Part shown: piece after piece, positions 16,401 through 23,827 of the stretch
Layout of the letters: every line of letters begins with the position of its first letter
Numbering within the stretch: position 1 is the first letter of the stretch
Assembly (NCBI RefSeq): GCF_000814325.1
Contig: NZ_JPHF01000001.1
Coordinates: 248,001 to 312,000 of the forward strand
Length of the DNA: 64,000 nt
Direction of reading: 5' to 3'
Source of the DNA: Flavihumibacter sp. ZG627
GTDB taxonomy: Bacteria; Bacteroidota; Bacteroidia; Chitinophagales; Chitinophagaceae
Notes under the pieces: generated by a model
Database searches by the model: none
Told to the model about the DNA's origin: nothing
What the model saw: the letters and a program-made list of their open reading frames with translations, nothing else
Program-made: the position numbers and the translations under genes

Positions 16401-18002
16401 TCAAAGCACGATATTCTGCAGTAATCCGCTTTTTTCCGGGTAATCTGTATTGTAATGCAAACCTCTGCTCTCTTTGCGGAACTGCGCCCCCTTAACAATA
16501 AGGAATGCAACACTGATCATATTTCGCAATTCACAGAGCTGTGGCGATACCGTTGTTGTTTGATAAAGTTGCTCCGTCTCAGTCCATAATAGGTCCAGCC
16601 TCTTCATGGCTCTTTCCAGTCGCACATCAGTTCTTACGATTCCAACATAGTCGCTCATAATTAATTGAAGCTCCTTTAAACTCTGGGTTATAAGGATCAT
16701 TTCTCTGGGGTCGGTTGTACCACCAGCATCCCAATCTGGTATCAGGGCATCATCCAGAGGATCCACATGATGTTTGGACCCTTCATCAAAAGCACGGTGA
16801 CCAAATACCATGGCCTCCAGCAAAGAATTTGAAGCCAGCCGGTTGGCACCATGCAATCCCGTTGAAGCACATTCCCCGGCCGCATAAAGATTGCGGATAG
16901 ATGTGCGTCCCCACTCATCGGTCTTGATCCCACCGCAACTATAATGGGCAGCTGGCGCAACAGGAATCATATGCTTCGAAACATCTATGCCGATTGAAAG
17001 ACATTTCTCGTAAATGTTTGGAAAGTGATGTATGAATTTTTCCTGATCCATATGCCTGCAATCCAGGAAAACATGGTCGGTACCCATGATCTTCATCTCG
17101 CTGTCAATGGCCCTTGCAACTATATCACGAGGGGCAAGGTCAAGCCGCTCATCATAGCGTTCCATAAAAGCCTCGCCTTTTCTGTTACGCAAAATACCAC
17201 CATCTCCCCGAACCGCTTCCGTTATCAGGAATGCCTGTCCGCCACTGCCGGGTTCATATAAGGCAGTGGGATGAAACTGGATGAATTCCATGTTTTCAAT
17301 GCGTCCCTTTGCCCTGTATACCATTGCCACACCATCACCTGTGGCAATGGATGGATTGGTGGTGGTGCGATAAACCTGTCCATTACCACCTGTTGCAAGT
17401 AGCGTGGTGCCTGCAAGGATTTTTTCGATCTGGTAGTTATGCGTATTAAGGGCATATACACCATAACACTGGATATCAGGAGTACTCTTTGTTACCAGAA
17501 ATCCAAGATGGTGTTGCGTGATAAGTTCAATCACAAACCAATGCTTGATGAACTCGATATTAGGATACTGCTTTACCTTTTCTAATAATGTACGCTCAAT
17601 TTCCTTTCCCGTCACATCCTTATGGTGCAGGATCCTGTATTCACTATGCCCGCCTTCCATACCAAGCGCATAATCTCCATCAGCATCCTTGTCAAATTTT
17701 GCACCCCATTCTATCAGTTCGCGGATCCGCTGCACACCTTCCTTCACTACAATTTCCACAACCTGTGGATTGCAGAGCCCATCACCCGCTATCAGGGTGT
17801 CTTCAATATGCTTCTCAAAACTGTCATTCTCAAAATCGGTTACTCCCGCTATGCCTCCCTGCGCATACTTGGTATTGGTTTCGTCGGCTGCTGCCTTGGT
17901 CACAACCGTGATCTTTTTATCAGGAAATCGACCCGCCATTTTAATGGCATAGGTCAATCCGGCAATACCACTCCCTATTACCAGGAAATCTGTCTGTTTC
18001 AT
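16401..18002 (-). CDS. nadB: L-aspartate oxidase
   Basis: NadB oxidises L-aspartate to iminoaspartate with FAD, the first step of de novo NAD synthesis. The 533 residues match the family. The start has the dinucleotide fold FLVIGSGIAGLTYAIKMA. Further motifs are KYAQGGIAGV, the catalytic region GGILRNRKGEAFMERYDERLDLAPRDIVARAI, and YSCGGIKTDEWGRTSIRNLYAAGE. The start overlaps the stop of the YhhN gene by four bases (ATGA). nadA and nadC are not in this window. Confidence 0.95.
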   Translation of the reverse strand: MKQTDFLVIGSGIAGLTYAIKMAGRFPDKKITVVTKAAADETNTKYAQGGIAGVTDFENDSFEKHIEDTLIAGDGLCNPQVVEIVVKEGVQRIRELIEWGAKFDKDADGDYALGMEGGHSEYRILHHKDVTGKEIERTLLEKVKQYPNIEFIKHWFVIELITQHHLGFLVTKSTPDIQCYGVYALNTHNYQIEKILAGTTLLATGGNGQVYRTTTNPSIATGDGVAMVYRAKGRIENMEFIQFHPTALYEPGSGGQAFLITEAVRGDGGILRNRKGEAFMERYDERLDLAPRDIVARAIDSEMKIMGTDHVFLDCRHMDQEKFIHHFPNIYEKCLSIGIDVSKHMIPVAPAAHYSCGGIKTDEWGRTSIRNLYAAGECASTGLHGANRLASNSLLEAMVFGHRAFDEGSKHHVDPLDDALIPDWDAGGTTDPREMILITQSLKELQLIMSDYVGIVRTDVRLERAMKRLDLLWTETEQLYQTTTVSPQLCELRNMISVAFLIVKGAQFRKESRGLHYNTDYPEKSGLLQNIVL

Positions 18003-18676
18003 ATTGAAAAATATCTTTTTGTTGTTTCAAACCATCCTGTTACACCATACACTATCAACACCTGCGCCAAAATATAGGTGATCATTACAGCCAATGAAGC
18101 CAAAGGAAAAGGTTTTACAAAACTATTTACCGCCAGCAGGCTGTCTGATACAATAAATAAGCCCGCCCCAATCAATACACCTCCCTGCTTTCGAAATGAA
18201 TGACATGCAGCCGCAAACATGGAAGCTATCACCAACGCATATACGAGAACAGGAATTTTAAGGGTATAGTTCAGATGGGGAGAAAGGTAATAATAAAATA
18301 CCCCCACATAGACCAACAGTACTAGAATCACACCTGTATTAAGTGGTGTTTGTGTTAGGGTAGCTACACGTGCCCAAAGAAAAAATAGTATGAAAAATAA
18401 ATGGGCAATAAGAAAGGAAACCAGCCCCGCTATAAAATATAATTCTCCGCTTCTCATCAGGAACAGATCCCCCAACCAGGAAAAAAATATCGCAGCAGTG
18501 ATAAAATGTTTTTTACCCGTGCTGATGGTGGGGGTTGCAGAAAGAAACCAGACCAATAAAAATATCATCAGCAATGGTTTGGTTATGATCCTCAACCAAT
18601 ACAGATCTGCTGCAATGGCAAACAAATGCATCAGGGCACAAACACCATATCCATATAGCCAGTTTCTAACCTGCAT
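17999..18676 (-). CDS. YhhN/TMEM86 family membrane protein (lysoplasmalogenase-like)
   Basis: This 225-residue polytopic membrane protein has the family signatures ITKPLLMIFLL and FSWLGDLFLM...YFIAGLVSFLIAH. Members in animals hydrolyse the vinyl-ether bond of lysoplasmalogens. In bacteria the substrate is less clear. It sits in a tightly coupled operon with a lipoprotein (one-base overlap upstream) and nadB (four-base overlap downstream). Confidence 0.85.
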   Translation of the reverse strand: MQVRNWLYGYGVCALMHLFAIAADLYWLRIITKPLLMIFLLVWFLSATPTISTGKKHFITAAIFFSWLGDLFLMRSGELYFIAGLVSFLIAHLFFILFFLWARVATLTQTPLNTGVILVLLVYVGVFYYYLSPHLNYTLKIPVLVYALVIASMFAAACHSFRKQGGVLIGAGLFIVSDSLLAVNSFVKPFPLASLAVMITYILAQVLIVYGVTGWFETTKRYFSI

Positions 18677-19443
18677 CAGTACTCGACGTTGATCTCAAGT
18701 GTTTCGGGTTTATCAATCATCTCAGTCATGGTTCCCGCCAGGGTCACCTGCCGCTTATCAGCACTTAAGGTTGCTTTTGGGTTGGATACTTTTTTGGCTG
18801 CTCTCGGCAATTTGAGTACCAGCGTATATTTTGCATCCTCCATCATCGCCATCATTGATTTGGCTTCCGTCATTTTTGGATCGGCCATAAGCGTGTCATA
18901 CTTTGCCTTGTTCAGCGTACGCTTATAACTATTCTTGCTGTACAGAATATCATAAATGGATCCGATCTTATCAAGGCCGCCATTGGAGCCGCTGCTTTGC
19001 GCATCCGCATTGGGGTTAACGCCCTTCATCGCCCTTTCCATTACGCCATTCTGGTTAATAACCGTATTGAGTTTGTTGGCATCAGCCAGGTTGCTGAAGG
19101 GATTTTTGATATACATTTTCAGCATATTGCTGTCAAAATTCATTTGCATACGCAAACTTCCTCTCTGAAGCAGTCGTCTTTCTTCCGCACTGATATTCTC
19201 TACGGTATCCATCACATCTTTGAGCATTATCAGGGTATCCATAGATCCTTTTATCCCCTCTTTCTTAAGGTCCTCTTCTGTGGCAAAACCCTTTAGCAAT
19301 TCCAGCATCTTGCCCATGTCTGTGGTTATATTCATTTGTCCCGATCCATCATTGTTGAGCTGCACCTCTTCAGTGATTTCCAGGCAGGCGGTAAAACTCA
19401 TGGCCAGCACAATGACCAGCAAAACTTTGATCTTTTTCATCAT
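18676..19443 (-). CDS. Hypothetical lipoprotein, 255 aa
   Basis: The N-terminus is a lipoprotein signal (MMKKIKVLLVIVLAMSFTAC). The mature part starts with a beta-rich stretch (EITEEVQLNNDGSGQMNITTDM) typical of a Bacteroidota lipoprotein family whose role I do not know. A helical, Met/Lys-rich middle and a beta-rich C-terminus follow. It is translationally coupled to the aldose epimerase gene upstream (TGATG) and to the YhhN gene downstream (TGATG). Confidence 0.7.
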   Translation of the reverse strand: MMKKIKVLLVIVLAMSFTACLEITEEVQLNNDGSGQMNITTDMGKMLELLKGFATEEDLKKEGIKGSMDTLIMLKDVMDTVENISAEERRLLQRGSLRMQMNFDSNMLKMYIKNPFSNLADANKLNTVINQNGVMERAMKGVNPNADAQSSGSNGGLDKIGSIYDILYSKNSYKRTLNKAKYDTLMADPKMTEAKSMMAMMEDAKYTLVLKLPRAAKKVSNPKATLSADKRQVTLAGTMTEMIDKPETLEINVEY

Positions 19444-20399
19444 CAGGATTTGTTTACAGTTACTTCGTAATGCAGGGTATACGTTTGGGATTTTCCTGCT
19501 TCAAGTTGTAGCAATCCCATTTTATTATTGAATGCATCGGGAGCGGCACTAAGATTTTCTATTGCCATGCTCTCCCTGTGGGGTGGGATATAGATTTGTA
19601 AATAGGGATAATTTCCATCCGTATGAAAGCGGATGCCAACACCATTAGCCGGATTGAGGAAAACGCAAACCGGTTGTTCACCTGGCTCCAGTACAAAACA
19701 ATTGTCCAGCGAAACCGAGCCGACAGGTGCCAAATTGTTAAAAGCATCGAAAGGCAATGTTTGGCCGGTTGGTAATAACTTATCATCAAACGCTAACATT
19801 CCAATCGCGGGAAATTGGAGAAGGCAATCATCCACTTTATTTCCCAGATTGAAATAGGGATGCCAGCCATCCGCTATCGGAATGGTCCTGCTGTCGAGGT
19901 TTTCAAGGGTTGTCTGCACCTGCAGCGTTTGTGTGGGCAGTAATGTATATGTAATAGTGCAGGCATACCAGAAGGGATAACCCGCATCCTCAGCATTGTA
20001 TTCATAGCGGAAACTCGCCGACGCCATAAAATCCGTTACCACCTGTTCTGTTACGGCAAAGGCTTTATTGAAAAGCAATCCATGGATTGCACTGCCATCA
20101 GCAAATTTATTTGCAAACGCATAATCCTTCCCTTCCCACTGGTACCGGGCCTGTTTGATGCGGCAGGCAAAAGGGGAAAGCTTGCTGCTTTTATAAGATC
20201 GGGATAGGTTATCCTGAAGATCGGTTGCATTTATATAATTATCTATAATGTTATGAGGGCCTTCAGCAAGCGGAACTACAAAAGCATGCAGCATGGCACC
20301 CGAATCCGGTGCAATGGATATGGTTACCCCGCCACTCTCATCATGCAGGTGCAGTAGCGGAATATCGTTGGTGACAGATCTTGAAATACGGAATCTCAT
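19443..20399 (-). CDS. Aldose 1-epimerase family protein
   Basis: This 318-residue protein has the galactose-mutarotase-like fold. HGLLFNKAF holds one conserved histidine, WHPYFNLG matches the second catalytic-His region, and the late acidic residue lies in the ADGWHPY...YLQIYIPPH context. It should interconvert sugar anomers. The exact sugar is unknown. It is the first gene of a four-gene minus-strand operon ending with nadB. Confidence 0.85.
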   Translation of the reverse strand: MRFRISRSVTNDIPLLHLHDESGGVTISIAPDSGAMLHAFVVPLAEGPHNIIDNYINATDLQDNLSRSYKSSKLSPFACRIKQARYQWEGKDYAFANKFADGSAIHGLLFNKAFAVTEQVVTDFMASASFRYEYNAEDAGYPFWYACTITYTLLPTQTLQVQTTLENLDSRTIPIADGWHPYFNLGNKVDDCLLQFPAIGMLAFDDKLLPTGQTLPFDAFNNLAPVGSVSLDNCFVLEPGEQPVCVFLNPANGVGIRFHTDGNYPYLQIYIPPHRESMAIENLSAAPDAFNNKMGLLQLEAGKSQTYTLHYEVTVNKS

Positions 20400-20403
20400 T
20401 GAA

Positions 20404-20449
20404 CAAATCTACCATAAATGCACTTCAAATGAGAGTTCCCCTACCTTTG
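20404..20449. promoter_or_regulatory. Divergent promoters for aldose epimerase and class D beta-lactamase
   Basis: On the minus strand TAGATTTG (20411-20404) ends four bases before the epimerase ATG at 20399, suggesting a leaderless message. On the plus strand TACCTTTG (20442-20449) lies 18 bases before the beta-lactamase ATG at 20468. This box is why I reject the longer beta-lactamase frame that starts at 20381. Confidence 0.45.
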
Positions 20450-20467
20450 CGCCACAATTATTTCCAT

Positions 20468-21346
20468 ATGCTTTCAGTGTTCAGTTATAGACGATACAAT
20501 CCTGGTTCCGCTAAACAAGAGCCCAGTCTGTTCTCTATTCCCCTGATTCTTTTTTCAGTACTGGTATTTACGGGTTGCGCTCCCAATAATGTGGAAGAAA
20601 ACAAGGAGCTCGAAAAATATTTCGCTGCACAAAAAGTGACCGGCGTATTCGGGATGTTTGATAACGGCCTAGGCAGTTTTATTATCTCCGACAAAAAACA
20701 TTTCCGTGATTCTGCATTCCTGCCGGCCTCAACATTCAAAGTGGTGAATGCGCTGGTGGGCCTTGAATCAGGCGTACTGAAAGATGATAGTGTAGTGATA
20801 GCATGGGATGGCATTAAAAGGCCCATTGAAAGCTGGAACCAGGACCTGAGCCTCTACCGCGCCTTCCGTTTTTCATCTGTCCCCTATTTCCAGGAACTGG
20901 CACGGCGTATAGGAAAGGATAGCATGCAGCTATGGCTCGATACATTGGGTTATGCCGGAAGGTATGGACGGGCTGTCATTAGCCAGGTGGATAGCTTCTG
21001 GCTCGACGGCAGTATAAAAATAACCCCTGATGAACAGCTGGGATTGATGAAAAAACTCTATTTCGATCAGCTTCCTTTCCAGCGCCGTAGCAATGAGATG
21101 GTGCGGAAAATGATGCTGATGGAAGATAATTCCAATTACAAACTCAGCTACAAAACGGGTTGGGGTAAAGATGCCAATGGCGACTCGATCGGCTGGATCA
21201 TCGGTTGGATCGAGGAAAACCGCCATCCCTACTTCTTTGTATTGCAACTGCGAACCCCCGACCCCGCCGCCGATATCCCCGCCATCCGGCTTAAGGTCCT
21301 GAAAGATATCCTCGCACATCTGGGCTTCCTGAAAGGCGAAAAATAA
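20468..21346 (+). CDS. Class D (OXA-type) beta-lactamase, lipoprotein
   Basis: This serine beta-lactamase or related penicillin-binding enzyme has 292 residues from the chosen ATG. An unusually long n-region is followed by a lipobox (VLVFTGC, Cys37). Active-site motifs are PASTFK (Ser88, Lys91), SSV (136-138), FWLDGSIKITP, and KTGWG (229-233). The usual YGN motif is replaced by a YAGRYG context, so the activity spectrum may differ from known OXA enzymes. It is chromosomal, flanked by housekeeping genes, with no insertion sequence promoter beside it. A short-class palindrome starts four bases past its stop. Confidence 0.88.
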   Translation: MLSVFSYRRYNPGSAKQEPSLFSIPLILFSVLVFTGCAPNNVEENKELEKYFAAQKVTGVFGMFDNGLGSFIISDKKHFRDSAFLPASTFKVVNALVGLESGVLKDDSVVIAWDGIKRPIESWNQDLSLYRAFRFSSVPYFQELARRIGKDSMQLWLDTLGYAGRYGRAVISQVDSFWLDGSIKITPDEQLGLMKKLYFDQLPFQRRSNEMVRKMMLMEDNSNYKLSYKTGWGKDANGDSIGWIIGWIEENRHPYFFVLQLRTPDPAADIPAIRLKVLKDILAHLGFLKGEK

Positions 21347-21350
21347 TATA

Positions 21351-21390
21351 TACCCGTCTGACATGTGTCAGGACGCATGTCAGACGGGTA
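21351..21390. repeat. Short-class GTCTGAC palindrome (S2)
   Basis: The fifteen-base arms TACCCGTCTGACATG and CATGTCAGACGGGTA are perfect and close on TGTCAGGACG. The element begins four bases past the beta-lactamase stop and ends 56 bases before the batB start. Confidence 0.9.
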
Positions 21391-21446
21391 CCTCAAATAC
21401 CAGTTTGGCCTCTTTTTTGTCTTAACTTGCTCCAAACAGTCCACCC

Positions 21447-22445
21447 TTGTTCCGATTTGAAAATATTTACCTCTTTGCTGCACTCGCCCTTGTGGCAGTT
21501 TTGCTCTCTTTATTCATGGCGGTATTAAGATGGAAAAATCGCACTGCCCGAAAGGTCGGAGACCCCGCCCTGGTGCAGGCATTGACCCGCAGTTATTCTC
21601 CCCGTAAATTTTTTATAAAATCAGTTCTGGCATTATTGGCACTCGCATTATTGGTTGTAGCAGCTGCCAATCCCCGTAAAAAAGGAGCCACGGAAGCGGT
21701 CAACCGAAAAGGGGTGGATGTGATGTTGCTCATGGATGTCAGCAAGAGCATGCTGGCGCAGGATATCAAGCCCAACCGGCTCGAGCGTTCAAGGCAGTTG
21801 GCGAGCCTGCTGATTGATCAACTGGCCGATAACAGGATAGGGATGATATGGTTTGCCGGGCACGCCTACATGCAAATGCCCCTTACCTCAGATGCCTCCG
21901 CCGCCAAATTATATCTCCAGAATGCCGGTCCCGACGCCGTTCCTACACAGGGAACTGTCATTGGTGAAGCCCTTCGGATGGCAGGCACAGCTTTTAATAG
22001 TAAAGAGAAAAAATACAAAGCCGTCGTGCTTATATCTGATGGTGAAGACCATGATGCCGAGGCATTAAAGGTGGTTCGTGACCTGGCTTCCACAGGGGTC
22101 ATGATCAATACAGTGGGAGTGGGATCAGCCGAAGGTTCCACCATTTACGATCCCTCCATTAACGACAGCAAGCGCGATGCACAGGGCAATGTTGTGAGGA
22201 CTAAATTGAACGAGGCACAGCTTCGCGAACTGGCCCAGGTGGGAAACGGCGTTTACGTATATCTGCAGGATGCAGGTTCAGCCGCAGCCACCATTCGCGA
22301 GCAATTAGCAGGTATTGAGAAAAAGGAATTGGAAGACGAAGCCTTCGTTCAATACCATAGCTATTTCTATTATGTTATGGCACTGGCACTGATCCTGCTG
22401 CTGGCAGAAATGTTTATTTCAGAACGTAAAAAAGTACTTGCATGA
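21447..22445 (+). CDS. batB: BatB-like von Willebrand factor A membrane protein
   Basis: This 332-residue inner-membrane protein has two N-terminal hydrophobic segments, a VWA domain (about 85-290) and a C-terminal membrane helix (YYVMALALILLLAEMF). The MIDAS metal site is visible as DVSKS with later GTVIGEAL and ISDGEDHD. It fits the Bat (Bacteroides aerotolerance) proteins. The only possible start is TTG at 21447, as a TAA lies in frame at 21423. It overlaps batC by four bases (ATGA). The usual partners moxR, batA and batD are absent here. Confidence 0.82.
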   Translation: MFRFENIYLFAALALVAVLLSLFMAVLRWKNRTARKVGDPALVQALTRSYSPRKFFIKSVLALLALALLVVAAANPRKKGATEAVNRKGVDVMLLMDVSKSMLAQDIKPNRLERSRQLASLLIDQLADNRIGMIWFAGHAYMQMPLTSDASAAKLYLQNAGPDAVPTQGTVIGEALRMAGTAFNSKEKKYKAVVLISDGEDHDAEALKVVRDLASTGVMINTVGVGSAEGSTIYDPSINDSKRDAQGNVVRTKLNEAQLRELAQVGNGVYVYLQDAGSAAATIREQLAGIEKKELEDEAFVQYHSYFYYVMALALILLLAEMFISERKKVLA

Positions 22446-23062
22446 GATCATTCTCTGTTTTGACGATTCTTGGGGGATGTCTTTTAATCGGCATAAATGC
22501 AGATGCACAATTACCCGCCGTCCGCGAAGGCAACAAGTATTACCGCGAAGGCAATTTTGAAGAGGCACTTAAAGCTTATGATAAAGCTGTTACGACCAAT
22601 CCAGCCGATCCAACTGCCATGTATAACCGTTCCAATGCACTGGTGAAACAAGGTGATCCCTCAGCAGCTCTTGGTGGTTATGAAGAGGTCATCGAAAAAG
22701 GGAAAGACAAGAAACTCACCCAGCAATCATGGTATAATAAAGGGGTGGTACACCAGCAGGGAAAAGAACTTGATAAAAGTATCGATGCCTGGAAAATAGC
22801 GCTGAAGCTGGATCCGGAAGATAAGCAGGCACGCGAAAACCTGCAAAAGGCTCTCCGCGAGAAAAAGCAGCAACAGCAGCAGCAACCCAAAGACCAGCAA
22901 CAAAAACAACAGGAACAGCAAAAGCCTCAGCCACAGCAAAGCAAACTGAACCAGAAACAGGTTGAACAATTACTGAAAGCCCTCGAACAAAAGGAAAAAG
23001 AGATCCAGAAAAAACTTCAACAAAAAGGCCCCGGCGTCAACCGCCCCGAAAAGGATTGGTAG
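22442..23062 (+). CDS. batC: BatC-like tetratricopeptide protein
   Basis: This 206-residue exported protein has a signal peptide (residues 1-22, ending INADAQ), about three TPR units (residues 25-135, e.g. EGNKYYREGNFEEALKAYDK), then a Gln-rich stretch (CAG/CAA run, residues 140-165) and a coiled C-terminus ending PEKDW, as in other BatC proteins. It is coupled to batB. A half-length palindrome begins five bases past its stop, where batD would often follow. Confidence 0.82.
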   Translation: MRSFSVLTILGGCLLIGINADAQLPAVREGNKYYREGNFEEALKAYDKAVTTNPADPTAMYNRSNALVKQGDPSAALGGYEEVIEKGKDKKLTQQSWYNKGVVHQQGKELDKSIDAWKIALKLDPEDKQARENLQKALREKKQQQQQQPKDQQQKQQEQQKPQPQQSKLNQKQVEQLLKALEQKEKEIQKKLQQKGPGVNRPEKDW

Positions 23063-23067
23063 GGTTT

Positions 23068-23105
23068 AGGTGTCTGACACATGTTAAGAGGATGTTCGAA
23101 CATGT
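23068..23105. repeat. Half-length long-class palindrome (hL1), 3' flank of RAYT
   Basis: The sequence AGGTGTCTGACACATG continues to GATGTTCGAACATGT and then stops matching. It holds one full outer arm and the central GTTCGAAC of the long class but lacks the second outer arm. It lies between the batC stop and the RAYT stop (23108-23110) and has the same endpoints as the copy at 48418-48454. Confidence 0.8.
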
Positions 23106-23107
23106 CA

Positions 23108-23656
23108 TCACATCCCCCTCAAAATAGCCTCCCGGTCAAGTCCTAAAAGATGCATTGCCAATTCTTTATTGCATAATCCCTTTCGTTCCGGAAATAAATA
23201 TTCATTATAAGAAGAATAGTTCCAGTCTTCCATTCGATCAACCAATCCTGCCCGGGTAGCATTTGAATGTACATAATGAAAGGTGTTTGTAGCCTGTATC
23301 GAGGTGTCTAGGTGAACCAGCTTCGATTGAAATTTTTGGTGAAATAAATTTCCCCATAGATTTCGCTCCGCATTGAGTGCTTTTGTATAACTGCTTTGAA
23401 TAAGTCTGAACGATTCAGAGAGCCTTGAAATTGGCAGGATCCGATTCTCAATCAATTCTACACTTCGCTCATTGGTATGGATCATTAAATGATAGTGATT
23501 TGGCATTAGCGTCCAACTTAAAATATCAACACAGGGAAGTAAATGCTTCTCGATTTTCCCAAGAAAAAATGTATAATTATAATCGTTGTAAAACAATACT
23601 TGCTTTTGGTTGCCTCTGTTGTATAAATGGTAAATATTATTGATGTCCACTTTCAT
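23108..23656 (-). CDS. REP-associated tyrosine transposase (RAYT; Y1/IS200-like HUH family)
   Basis: This 182-residue protein is a single-domain HUH endonuclease of the Transposase_17/Y1 type that nicks single-stranded DNA at hairpins. It has NIYHLYNRGN at the start, the metal-binding HUH motif MPNHYHLMI (His54, His56), the catalytic tyrosine in SSYTKALN (Tyr90), and WGNLFHQKFQSKLV and WNYSSYNEY further on. All key residues are intact. In RAYTs the protein is no longer an ordinary IS but processes REP palindromes. The repeats on both sides support this. It is not obviously part of any neighbouring operon. Confidence 0.88.
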   Translation of the reverse strand: MKVDINNIYHLYNRGNQKQVLFYNDYNYTFFLGKIEKHLLPCVDILSWTLMPNHYHLMIHTNERSVELIENRILPISRLSESFRLIQSSYTKALNAERNLWGNLFHQKFQSKLVHLDTSIQATNTFHYVHSNATRAGLVDRMEDWNYSSYNEYLFPERKGLCNKELAMHLLGLDREAILRGM

Positions 23657-23738
23657 AATACTAAATTAATATTCGATTTTTCGCCCGCAGTAGTTAAATA
23701 ACCGGAATTACAAAGTGTTATTACCCCTTTCTGATTAT

Positions 23739-23806
23739 GTGTCTGACATATATTAGGAGGATGTTCGAACATATGTTCTAACGTATCGCGAACAAGTGTC
23801 AGACAC
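23739..23806. repeat. Long-class GTCTGAC palindrome (L1), 5' flank of RAYT
   Basis: The outer arms GTGTCTGAC and GTCAGACAC enclose ATGTTCGAACATATGTTC. Aligned to other long copies it is in the reverse orientation. It is the only copy that does not sit against a stop codon: it lies 82 bases upstream of the RAYT start and 21 bases upstream of the ispG start. Confidence 0.88.
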
Positions 23807-23815
23807 CTAATTACA

Positions 23816-23823
23816 TATCTTTG
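23816..23823 (+). promoter_or_regulatory. -7 box directly before ispG
   Basis: TATCTTTG ends four bases (CCCC) before the ispG ATG, so the message would be leaderless or nearly so. The position for the upstream TTG element falls in the right arm of the palindrome, where none is visible. Confidence 0.4.
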
Positions 23824-23827
23824 CCCC

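Larger units (their letters stand above)
23068..23806 (-). mobile_element. RAYT gene bracketed by two palindromic repeats (candidate REP/RAYT unit)
   Basis: A 739-base block between batC and ispG consists of a half-length palindrome, the RAYT coding region, an 82-base leader and a full long-class palindrome. Nothing else is in it. I see no target duplication by eye. The flanking repeats match those scattered through the rest of the window. Confidence 0.65.

Noticed and set aside
22860-22960. CAG/CAA run in batC as an unstable microsatellite of interest
   Set aside because: It encodes a Gln-rich linker found commonly in BatC proteins and the codons are mixed, so slippage is less likely.
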